A DNA stretch of 64,000 bases from the NCBI RefSeq assembly GCF_900141775.1, contig NZ_FSRI01000003.1:248001-312000 (forward strand), written 5' to 3'. Of this stretch, positions 36,385-44,048 are shown in pieces. The first letter of the stretch is position 1. Every line of letters starts with the position of its first letter. The notes under the pieces were generated by a model. The model searched no databases. It was given only the letters and a program-made list of their open reading frames with translations, and was not told where the DNA came from. The translations under genes were made by a program, and so were the position numbers. The stretch comes from Salinivibrio sp. ES.052 (GTDB taxonomy: Bacteria; Pseudomonadota; Gammaproteobacteria; Enterobacterales; Vibrionaceae).

Positions 36385-36505
36385 TGATCATTGTTGCCAT
36401 TATATTCTGATCATTGATGCGATAAAATGGTGATCATTGATGCAGACCTTACTTGATCATCGTTGGTCATACATGATGATCATGGCTCCGAACCCATGAT
36501 GATCA
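36385..36505 (+). repeat. Six RctB iterons with 23-bp period
   Basis: TGATCA occurs at 36385, 36408, 36431, 36454, 36477 and 36500, each exactly 23 bp from the last. Typical flanks are ACTTGATCATTGTTG, GGTGATCATTGATGC and ATGATGATCATGCTTTC. These are the core initiator-binding repeats. The constant phase places all sites at about 2.2 helical turns, so successive sites rotate regularly around the helix. Confidence 0.93.
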
Positions 36506-36539
36506 TGCTTTCGGAAGGGGGCTAAATATACTGTTTATT

Positions 36540-36552
36540 AATCAATTACTTA
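36540..36552. promoter_or_regulatory. IHF binding site in oriCII
   Basis: AATCAATTACTTA fits the IHF consensus WATCAANNNNTTR without mismatch. It lies between the iterons and the AT-rich segment, where an IHF bend would help unwinding. Confidence 0.7.
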
Positions 36553-36768
36553 CGAGATAAACATTCGCTGGATCATAAGATCAGATCATCAACTTAGATC
36601 AGAATAATCATAAAGATCAGTTAAAAGATGCAATAAAAAAGATCTTTCTTTTTGGGTCTTTTTTTATTAGTCTTTCCCTGGAAGAGTGATTGATTTACGG
36701 CTTTCGTCACTTCAATGTGAAAGAACAACGCGCTTTGAGTACGTCTGAGATAGAGGATCTTAACTGAC

Positions 36769-38748
36769 ATGAATGCCAGTAAACCCGAAAAAATATTAAT
36801 AAAAGCCCCTCGCTCTCACAAAGACGGGCATCTCTTTGAAGTTCACGGTCAATTAGTTGACTGGTTAGCTCAATACGAGCATTTCAAAGGTGTGACGAAA
36901 AGCATTTTAGAGCTCCTTAATCTTATCTCAGTGCGTGGTTTCGCTTCTCAAGATGGCTACGTTTCAACGACTGAGCTTGTCGATGCCACCGATGGTCAGC
37001 TTACCAGAGCAGCAATCCAACAAAGGCTCCGAGCAGCAGTCCAATTAGGCTTATTTCTTCAACAACCGGTTCGATTTGAAGAAGGGTTAGCAGGTAAAAC
37101 AATGCTTCATCGTTTTGTTAATCCAAGTCGTTTGATCTCATCACTTGGCAGTGCAGGTCTCATGACAGAGAAAAGCCGTGACGAAGTGAAACAAAAGCGT
37201 TCAAAAGCATTGGCACAAACACAGGTTAACCGACAACTACTCAGCGAACACGGGCTCGGCACGCCACCGATGATGCCAGGGGAAAAAGATCAAATCTTAG
37301 TTTCCCCAACGAGCTGGGCTGGGATCATTGATCAAGCGTTAGCGCCACCGCGGACAAAAAAAGGTTATCAGAAATCGATGGTCGCCATCAGTGGAACGAA
37401 GGCAATCATTGAAACACGGTCAGCTAAATCAATCATGACCGTTGACGATTTAATGACGCTCTTCGCGTTATTTACATTGACTGTTCAATATCATGATCAC
37501 CACTTACCGAATTACGAATTACAAACCCAATCTATTGGTAATAAAACGCCGATCTATATCACCGATATCCTTCAATTACGTGGTAAAAAAGACAGTGGTC
37601 CGGCACGAGATGCGATTAGAGAAAGTATCGATAGAATTGAGTTTACTGACTTCCAGCTTCATGAGCTAACAGGACGCTGGCTCAGTGAAAATATGCCAGA
37701 GGGATTTAAAAGTGATCGTTTTCGTTTTTTAGCTCGGACGATCACCGCATCGGAGGAAGCACCCAAAGAAGGGGATGATGGCGAAGTAAGGATCAAACCT
37801 AACCTATACATTTTGGTGTGGGAGCCGTCTTTTTTTGAAGAGTTAATGACGCGTGATTACTTTTTCTTATTCCCGCCTGAGATTTTGCGTCAACATACTT
37901 TGGTATTCCAGCTCTATTCGCTCTTCAGAAGCCGTATGTCGCGTCGATTAGAAGATTCCATGCTGCTTAGCGAGCTTAACCAGAAAATGGCCCGCAACAT
38001 CGAATGGCGCCGTTTTTCGAGTGATTTAATCCGAGAGCTGCGCAAATTAGCAGAGGGGAAGGTCACGGAGTCCATCTTTGCGGTAAATTTGTGGGGGTAT
38101 CACCTGACCTTGACACGGGAAGAGGATGAGAAGAAATACCCAGATTACCGGATGGATATAAAATGTAATGTCGATGAAGTGATCCGATACTCTCGGGCTA
38201 AGATGTATAACGAGGGTAAACGCTCGTTGGCTCCAACCATGCCAAACCCGTTACGCAACGAGATCTTGCCTAGCCAAGACCTTGATCAACTTTCCGGGAT
38301 CATTGATGGTGAATTCGAGCCCATTCAACGTAAAGAAAAAACCAGCGATCGATTGGGACGCCGCGTTAAGCAGCGTAAGCATCTCGTTGAGATTAATGCG
38401 GATGAGTTAACCATTGTGTTATCCAAGTATACGTCAGAAGAAGCATTACAACGCAGTATTACCGCGTTATCGGCAATGACGGGACATCCCTCTTCGGTGA
38501 TCACTGAAGAATGCCAAGGGTATTTAGAGAAGCTTGATTGGCTCCGTGTCGGTGATCAAGTTGTGCCTTATGAAACACTCAGTCGTACCATTGAGTTTTT
38601 TAACCAACAACAACAAGCTCGTCATCTATCTATCGAAAAACTGATCTCAGGATTGGCGGTGAGACGAAAAGTTTGCCAGCGTGTCTTTGATGGCCACCTT
38701 GATGGGCAAGTGCTTAAAGCGTTAGATGATATCGCGATGGGCGGTTAA
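36769..38748 (+). CDS. rctB: Chromosome II replication initiator RctB
   Basis: This 659-residue protein is RctB, the initiator specific to Vibrionaceae chromosome II. It binds the iterons to open the origin and other sites to limit firing. It matches the family in length (V. cholerae 658) and in blocks such as HKDGHLFEVHGQLVDWLAQY (about 17-36), FEELMTRDYFFLFPPEIL and the dimer/DNA-binding central winged helices. The C-terminal segment (about 540-659) includes ELTIVLSKYTSEEALQRSI. The ATG lies just after the origin. A terminator is at 38879. Confidence 0.96.
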   Translation: MNASKPEKILIKAPRSHKDGHLFEVHGQLVDWLAQYEHFKGVTKSILELLNLISVRGFASQDGYVSTTELVDATDGQLTRAAIQQRLRAAVQLGLFLQQPVRFEEGLAGKTMLHRFVNPSRLISSLGSAGLMTEKSRDEVKQKRSKALAQTQVNRQLLSEHGLGTPPMMPGEKDQILVSPTSWAGIIDQALAPPRTKKGYQKSMVAISGTKAIIETRSAKSIMTVDDLMTLFALFTLTVQYHDHHLPNYELQTQSIGNKTPIYITDILQLRGKKDSGPARDAIRESIDRIEFTDFQLHELTGRWLSENMPEGFKSDRFRFLARTITASEEAPKEGDDGEVRIKPNLYILVWEPSFFEELMTRDYFFLFPPEILRQHTLVFQLYSLFRSRMSRRLEDSMLLSELNQKMARNIEWRRFSSDLIRELRKLAEGKVTESIFAVNLWGYHLTLTREEDEKKYPDYRMDIKCNVDEVIRYSRAKMYNEGKRSLAPTMPNPLRNEILPSQDLDQLSGIIDGEFEPIQRKEKTSDRLGRRVKQRKHLVEINADELTIVLSKYTSEEALQRSITALSAMTGHPSSVITEECQGYLEKLDWLRVGDQVVPYETLSRTIEFFNQQQQARHLSIEKLISGLAVRRKVCQRVFDGHLDGQVLKALDDIAMGG

Positions 38749-38878
38749 TACCTCTTGATTTTGCATTGCTTTGACGCTCTACTGACACGCAGTCAAGGCT
38801 ATCGTTTAAGATAGGTCTTGATAGATACCTTTGTCCTATTTGATGTCTTTATTGACATTGTTTGGCTACATGCTTGCC

Positions 38879-38901
38879 AGCGGGCGTTTGCCCGCTTTTT
38901 T
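38879..38901 (+). terminator. Rho-independent terminator downstream of rctB
   Basis: AGCGGGC and GCCCGCT pair around GTTT and are followed by TTTTT. It lies about 130 bp beyond the rctB stop codon. Confidence 0.85.
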
Positions 38902-38923
38902 CCTACTACGTTATTTTCCCCTA

Positions 38924-38936
38924 TTTACAGTGTAAA
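38924..38936. promoter_or_regulatory. parS2: parS2 centromere site
   Basis: TTTACAGTGTAAA lies between rctB and the DMT transporter gene; it is the first copy on the rctB side of the origin. Confidence 0.92.
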
Positions 38937-38977
38937 CTGCCTACTTTCATATATTCTTGCGTTTCAACGAGGCTGTT

Positions 38978-39850
38978 ATGCCGATTTTATTACCGTTCGT
39001 CGCGGTTTTTATCTGGTCCGTTAATACGATCGTGAACAAAATGTCGGTTTCGGTCATTGCGCCTGGGGCGATGGCCTTCTATCGTTGGTTTTTTGCTATT
39101 CTCGTTTTAACCCCTTTTTGTTTACCTACGCTGTGGCGTCAAAGGCGTGCTGTTGCAACTTATGCACCAAAGCTTGCGCTCTTAGCCTTGCTAGGAATGG
39201 TAACTAATCAATCCGTTGCTTATTTTGCCGCACAAACTACTACCGCAACGAATATGGCATTAATCATGTCTCTTGTTCCCATGCTTAGCTTGTTTATGAG
39301 CATTCAATTATTGTCTCAGCCGCTAACGGCTCGAGCCATCGTAGGCGCAGGGTTATCCATCTCCGGGTTGATATACATGCTGACCTTAGGGCAGCCACTG
39401 ACTTTATTAAGCAGTGGGGCGAGGATAGGCGATGGGTTAATGTTAGTGTGTGCCTCATCGTATGCACTTTATTGCGTTTTATTGAAGCGCTGGCCTATGG
39501 CGATTTCCAATTGGGTCTCTGTTTATGTGCAGGCGCTCTTTGCGGTCATTATGCTTGTGCCCGTTCTTCTCACCGCGCCAAGTCAATATATTGCACCTGA
39601 TGCATATCCTCTCGTTGGCTTTGCTGCCTTGGGAGCGTCAGTGCTTGCGCCGGCCATTTGGTTACAAGCGATTGCGCTAAATGGGGCAAGCCGAACAGCA
39701 ATGTATATGAATCTATTACCTGTCATCACCGCAGCGATTGCGGTACTTGGGCTTGGAGAAGTATTGACTCACTACCATCTTTTCGGAGGAGGGTTTGTCC
39801 TACTTGGCGTTGCTATATCGCAGCAATCAAAGCGTCTGAACGCTCCGTAA
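38978..39850 (+). CDS. EamA/DMT family transporter
   Basis: This 290-residue inner-membrane protein has two EamA halves of about five helices each, with FIWSVNTIVNKMS at the start, FYRWFFAILVLTPF at about 45 and the second-half repeat ending GEVLTHYHLFGGGFVLLGVA. DMT transporters export amino acids, nucleobases or other metabolites. The ATG at 38978 has GAGG upstream and is preferred to one at 38957. The substrate cannot be inferred from its neighbours. Confidence 0.85.
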   Translation: MPILLPFVAVFIWSVNTIVNKMSVSVIAPGAMAFYRWFFAILVLTPFCLPTLWRQRRAVATYAPKLALLALLGMVTNQSVAYFAAQTTTATNMALIMSLVPMLSLFMSIQLLSQPLTARAIVGAGLSISGLIYMLTLGQPLTLLSSGARIGDGLMLVCASSYALYCVLLKRWPMAISNWVSVYVQALFAVIMLVPVLLTAPSQYIAPDAYPLVGFAALGASVLAPAIWLQAIALNGASRTAMYMNLLPVITAAIAVLGLGEVLTHYHLFGGGFVLLGVAISQQSKRLNAP

Positions 39851-40034
39851 CCGTCTACACTGACATAAGCGTTGTATTCTCAGTGAATAAAGTGTGCGGC
39901 GGAGGTGAGCAATGTGGTGGCTAATTGAGTTAAACTGGATCCCTCTGTGGGTGGCACCCACAATGCGTCGCTCTGAAGTAGCAGGGCCGTCGCCAATTGT
40001 ATGGTAATGAGGAGCAGGAGAGCGATAATCGTAC

Positions 40035-40664
40035 ATGGACGTTGAGGTATTTAACAACGCGGTCGTTGCCATTCGTGCCGCAAAGCGTAGTGAAGCGCGT
40101 TATTTTTGGCGAAACATCTACTACTCCCGTGCTTGGAAGCAGTATGATGCGCCATACACACCCATTGAGCCCCTTTCATTTTGGTCGTTTCGCTTTGGCC
40201 TATTTCGTCGTTTTATCGCTGGCGACACGGCACAGGTCATTTGTGTAGACAACGATCCTGTGGGTTATGTCACCCTGTATTGGGAAGACAAGCGCACGCG
40301 TTGGCTGGAAGTGGGCATTACTATTTTTGATCCTGCTTATTGGGGCAAAGGGGTGGGTCGACGCGCACTGACGCAGTGGATTGACCAATTATTTATGCGC
40401 CACCAGATAAACCGAATCGGCTTGACGACCTGGTCGGGGAACGCGGGGATGATGCGCTGTGCCAAAGCGCTGGGAATGCGCGAAGAAGGCCGTTTACGCG
40501 CTGTGCGTTATTATCAAGGCGAGTACTATGACTCGCTTCGATATGGGGTGTTGCGAGATGAATGGCTGCAGCAAGCCGCACCGGTGAACCCTACAGCCGC
40601 TTTGACCTCCACGCCCATGACGGCTGTGGCCTCAACCATGCATCAAGACCATTCGTTGGTTTAA
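40035..40664 (+). CDS. GNAT family N-acetyltransferase
   Basis: This 209-residue protein has a RimL-like GNAT domain, with YVTLYWEDKRTRWLEVGITI, the acetyl-CoA loop YWGKGVGRRALTQWI (about 96-110) and NAGMMRCAKALGMREEGRLR. Its first 60 residues are unusually rich in aromatic and basic residues (YFWRNIYYSRAWKQY). The tail after DEWLQQ is low in complexity. Substrate unknown. Confidence 0.8.
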   Translation: MDVEVFNNAVVAIRAAKRSEARYFWRNIYYSRAWKQYDAPYTPIEPLSFWSFRFGLFRRFIAGDTAQVICVDNDPVGYVTLYWEDKRTRWLEVGITIFDPAYWGKGVGRRALTQWIDQLFMRHQINRIGLTTWSGNAGMMRCAKALGMREEGRLRAVRYYQGEYYDSLRYGVLRDEWLQQAAPVNPTAALTSTPMTAVASTMHQDHSLV

Positions 40665-41018
40665 ATGAGTAAACCTGTCATTTTTGTGGCTACTTGTCTG
40701 CTCACCTCGATATACCCATGGTTTTTAATGTCAAAAAAATGACAGTCTTTTTATACAGATCCAGGGTCGGTATCAACAAATATAAAGATAGAAAATGTGA
40801 TTTTAATCACTCAAAGGTTAGTGGCTTGATTCAACACTGAAGTTTGTGCTTAATCGGTCGATTATGCATTTTCGCCCCGATGATTCGATATATTCTTCCT
40901 GGTATTTTCGTAGGAGAACGCTCGGTTCTCTGCTAACTTTCATTAGTCGATGGATTCGCATTTCTATCCAACGTCACCTTTCCTTTATCTATATAACGTA
41001 CTGATTTTGGGGGATTAA
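40665..41018. other. Intergenic region with CRP/FNR-like site
   Basis: This 354-bp stretch separates the acetyltransferase from the Gph-like gene. TGTGA-N6-TCACT at 40796-40811 is a near-perfect CRP-type dyad that also resembles an FNR site. No ORF or RNA gene was identified. Confidence 0.45.
40796..40811. promoter_or_regulatory. Candidate CRP/FNR-type site
   Basis: TGTGA-N6-TCACT matches nine of ten CRP core positions; the inner GATTTTAATC also resembles an FNR dyad. It is about 210 bp upstream of the Gph-like gene. Confidence 0.45.
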
Positions 41019-41801
41019 ATGAAGAAGTTGGAGAGTGTTTCTGCGATATGCTTTGACTTGGACGGCACGCTCGCAGACCCTTTTGATGACACTTATGACG
41101 CTGTCTTAGGCATGTTGAGAGGGTTGAACTTACCTGATGAAGATCCCAGTGCAATACGAGATTGGATTGGTGATGGCGCTGATTTACTGATCCACCGGGT
41201 GCTCACTCGTCATATCGATGGGCGTGTTTCAACAACGGTATTGAATCAAGCGCGCGCGCTTTTTTTGTCATCTTACTTAGGCAGAAAACCGCCAAAAACT
41301 CGACTCTATCCAGGCGTGCTTGCTTGCCTTGAGGGACTGTCGCAGCGTCAATTCCCAATGATATGTACCACGGACATGCAAACGGCCCATGCGAACAGTT
41401 TGCTAAAAGCGCTCGGGGTGGGGCACTTTTTTACCCGTATCTTGGGAACGGATGCGATCGCAGCTGGAAAGCCTGATCCCGATAGCATTTACGAAGCGGC
41501 GGCGATTCTCGCGGTTTCACCGCTTGAATTGCTAGTGATCGGTGATGCGGTTAACGATATACACGCCGCACGTGCAGCCGGGTCTCCGGTCATTTGTGTC
41601 GACTACGGCTATAATTACGGCACCGCGATCCAAAAAGCGCGTCCAGACACTACCCTTGATACATTGGCAAAATTGCCCAATATTATTGCTAAGCCAAATC
41701 GGTTCAGAGTGTCAGCACAAGGTGTCAACACGCCACCGGTATTGGTGGGCTCACTTCGTGGTCGTGCTATGCGGCCGGGAGGGGGAGCACAATTTCGATG
41801 A
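41019..41801 (+). CDS. HAD phosphatase, phosphoglycolate phosphatase-like (Gph)
   Basis: This 260-residue HAD-IA phosphatase has motif I ICFDLDGTLADPFDD (about 11-25), motif II CTTDMQ, the Lys in AAGKPDPDSIYEA and motif IV LVIGDAVNDIHAARAAG. The cap region and the YGYNYG segment are typical of phosphoglycolate phosphatases, which detoxify 2-phosphoglycolate. It carries an unusual C-terminal tail of about 35 residues rich in Arg and Gly. A GGGGG ribosome binding site precedes the ATG. A CRP/FNR-like dyad lies about 210 bp upstream. It is 18 bp from the DUF3081 gene. Confidence 0.83.
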   Translation: MKKLESVSAICFDLDGTLADPFDDTYDAVLGMLRGLNLPDEDPSAIRDWIGDGADLLIHRVLTRHIDGRVSTTVLNQARALFLSSYLGRKPPKTRLYPGVLACLEGLSQRQFPMICTTDMQTAHANSLLKALGVGHFFTRILGTDAIAAGKPDPDSIYEAAAILAVSPLELLVIGDAVNDIHAARAAGSPVICVDYGYNYGTAIQKARPDTTLDTLAKLPNIIAKPNRFRVSAQGVNTPPVLVGSLRGRAMRPGGGAQFR

Positions 41802-41819
41802 TATCGCCAGGAGGGAAGC

Positions 41820-42083
41820 GTGAAAAACGAACTCAATCCGACCCACCTACTTCGCGCCTTTGAGATAGTGACTGAGTATGGTGAAGAAATTGAAGATGGG
41901 CACCGCCTAGATGGCATCGACGCTTTCTCAGATTATGACGGCTATACCATTTATTTAGCAGGCAATGGGGTACAGTTACGCGTGGGGTTTCACAATACCT
42001 ATGATCTCGACTATGAGCACGAAAACCTAAAAGAGCAGTTCCTGAAAAAGGTTGATGCTTTGGTCAAAAACTACAAAAAGTAA
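41820..42083 (+). CDS. DUF3081 family small protein
   Basis: This 87-residue soluble protein fits DUF3081, known mostly from Vibrionaceae and relatives. It has LRAFEIVTEYGEEI at the start and YEHENLKEQFLKKVDAL near the end. The start is GTG with an excellent AGGAGGG ribosome binding site. It lies 18 bp after the Gph-like gene, so they are probably co-transcribed, and a terminator follows. Function unknown. Confidence 0.75.
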   Translation: MKNELNPTHLLRAFEIVTEYGEEIEDGHRLDGIDAFSDYDGYTIYLAGNGVQLRVGFHNTYDLDYEHENLKEQFLKKVDALVKNYKK

Positions 42084-42115
42084 CCACGATAAAACCTCAT
42101 TAGGTACGTGGTAAG

Positions 42116-42138
42116 ACGCCCCTAAATGGGGCGTTTTT
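42116..42138 (+). terminator. Rho-independent terminator
   Basis: ACGCCCC and GGGGCGT pair around TAAAT, followed by TTTTT, just after the DUF3081 gene. An alternative ATG of the next gene (42126) lies inside it. Confidence 0.85.
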
Positions 42139-42158
42139 TGTTAGAGGCGGGAAAACAA

Positions 42159-44048
42159 ATGAATGAGCAATCAACCATGGATGGTAGGTGCATACGCGGC
42201 TCGCAGGCTCATTATAAAGCACTGGTGGAGAGTGCTGCGGCAGCAATTTTAGTGATTGACGAGCAAGGGATTATTCTTGACGCCAATCCTTTCACCCACA
42301 CTTTGCTTGGCTACGCGCAAAAACAATTAGTTGGTCAGGATATTGAGTGCTTAATGCCCCCTGAGCATCAAGGCAAACATGGCCAGTACCTAAGAAAGTA
42401 CCTGTCCACCGGCGAACCTAATGTGATTGGTACAGGTCGGCGTGTGACAGCAAGGCACCGTGAGGGACATTTAGTGCCCGTCCATTTGGCGGTAAGTGAA
42501 GTGTGGATGGGTGAGCGACGTGAATTTATCGGCGTGATGTCGGATTTACGTGCCCTCACCCAAGCGCAGACGAGTGTACAGCATGAAAGGAACCGGCTAA
42601 AAACCATCATCGATGCCATCGGCAACCCCGTTTTTGTCCGAGAGCTGGGCGGGCACTATGCGCTAGCGAATCGGGCGTGTTTACAAGCGGTGAAGGCCGA
42701 CCATGTTAGCCAACTGGCCGAGGCGTTTGGTCTGGCGCTTCCTGATGGCATGCGTGATACCCTCAACGCCCTCGAACACCAATTAACTGTCGACGGTGAG
42801 CCTGTGCATGTTGATGTGACATTGCGCGATGGCCGAACGTTTAAACTGGCAAAAACGCTGATCCACCATCTTGCCGGTGAGCCTTACGCGATTGTGACGG
42901 TGGCGTATGATGCCACACCACTCCTACAAGCCATGCAAAAGGCTGAGCACGCCAATCAAGCAAAAAGTGATTTCTTGTCGGCGATGAGCCATGAGCTGCG
43001 CACGCCTTTAAACAGTGTTTTGGGCTATGCACAATTATTGCTTAAATCACCCGCCCCAACTCTGGCAGAGAGTCAGCGCCAGTATGTTGAACAAATCCAC
43101 CAGAGTGGCCGCCACTTACTTGCCCTGATTAACGACGTACTCGATTTAGCGAAAATTGAGGCGGGCAAAATCACCCTTAACCCTATTTGGTACCCAATGC
43201 ATGCCGTGGTCAATGATGCGATTCAAACGCTGTCGCCGCTGGCTGAGCGACAAAAAGTTAGCTTGCAAAATTGTTTGCCCACGGAGCTAGAGGGAGAGCT
43301 TTATGTCGATCCGACGCGGTTTAAGCAAGTCTTGATTAATTTACTCAGCAATGCAGTGAAATATAACCATCCACAAGGCAGAGTCTGGATTGATGCTTAT
43401 GAGCATGACGGCAATCTGACGATGTCGGTGAATGATACGGGGATTGGCATTGCAGACGACCAGCTCGACGGCCTGTTCGAGCCCTTTAACCGTTTAGTGG
43501 CAGAAGACTCGCTGATCGAAGGCGCGGGGGTAGGGTTGGCCGTCACCTATCAACTGGTGTCCCAGATGCAAGGTGAGATCAGGGTCGCGAGTCAAATGGG
43601 CAAGGGCAGTGCCTTCTCGGTGACGTTCCCCTATCGAGCTGAGCCACAGCACTTTGAGACCGCGGTTACGGAACCCTCTGACACGAGTATACGCCTAACC
43701 CAACCGCACCGCGTACTTTATATCGACCAAGACAGTCACCAGCAACGGTTGGTATCTGATTGTTTTGAGGACTGGCCTCTATTGACTTTGCACCATGCGC
43801 ACGATTTTTCGTTGGCCGAGGTGATGGCATACTCGCTCGCCCCGTCACTTTTCATCATCAATGGCAATGAGTTAGTGCGAATGCCCGCACACTGGACGTG
43901 TCTGGTTGAGAATAAACCGCTGATCATACTTGAGGCTGAAGGGCGCGAGTATCACATCGTATCCACACAACTCAAGCGACTTCAGCAGCCGGTATCGTCA
44001 TCCGCTCTCGCCGCGGCCATCCAATCGTTATTAGAGGACAAGGAATGA
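42159..44048 (+). CDS. PAS hybrid-type sensor histidine kinase
   Basis: This soluble 629-residue kinase has a FixL-like PAS domain (about 20-130: DANPFTHTLLGY, IECLMPPEHQGKHGQY), a second PAS-like region (about 140-265) and a HisKA domain with SHELRTPLNSVLGYAQ. The HATPase follows (N-box RFKQVLINLLSNAVKY, G1 NDTGIGI, G2 GAGVGLAV). A C-terminal degenerate receiver-like domain (VLYIDQDS, about 525-625) lacks a clear phosphoacceptor. The stop overlaps the start of the next gene, so kinase and REC-GGDEF-EAL protein form a two-gene signalling unit. The ATG at 42159 avoids the terminator upstream. No membrane helix is present. Confidence 0.88.
   Translation: MNEQSTMDGRCIRGSQAHYKALVESAAAAILVIDEQGIILDANPFTHTLLGYAQKQLVGQDIECLMPPEHQGKHGQYLRKYLSTGEPNVIGTGRRVTARHREGHLVPVHLAVSEVWMGERREFIGVMSDLRALTQAQTSVQHERNRLKTIIDAIGNPVFVRELGGHYALANRACLQAVKADHVSQLAEAFGLALPDGMRDTLNALEHQLTVDGEPVHVDVTLRDGRTFKLAKTLIHHLAGEPYAIVTVAYDATPLLQAMQKAEHANQAKSDFLSAMSHELRTPLNSVLGYAQLLLKSPAPTLAESQRQYVEQIHQSGRHLLALINDVLDLAKIEAGKITLNPIWYPMHAVVNDAIQTLSPLAERQKVSLQNCLPTELEGELYVDPTRFKQVLINLLSNAVKYNHPQGRVWIDAYEHDGNLTMSVNDTGIGIADDQLDGLFEPFNRLVAEDSLIEGAGVGLAVTYQLVSQMQGEIRVASQMGKGSAFSVTFPYRAEPQHFETAVTEPSDTSIRLTQPHRVLYIDQDSHQQRLVSDCFEDWPLLTLHHAHDFSLAEVMAYSLAPSLFIINGNELVRMPAHWTCLVENKPLIILEAEGREYHIVSTQLKRLQQPVSSSALAAAIQSLLEDKE

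Larger units (their letters stand above)
35455..36768. other. oriC2: Chromosome II replication origin (oriCII)
   Basis: This region between divergent parA2 and rctB has the parts of a Vibrio chromosome II origin. It contains a parS2 site (35621), an rctA-like region with scattered TGATCA sites (35784, 35805, 35841, 35881, 35951, 36135, 36284), a DnaA box (36361), six iterons at exact 23-bp steps (36385-36505), an IHF-type site (36540) and an AT-rich, GATC/ATCA-rich segment (36568-36620). The last is the likely unwinding region. The rctB gene follows at 36769. Dam methylation of the GATC in each iteron is expected to be required for RctB binding, as in V. cholerae. Confidence 0.92.

Noticed and set aside
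37489-37505. A ninth parS2-like site in rctB
   Set aside because: Only the left half TTTACA is present; the right half does not form the palindrome.
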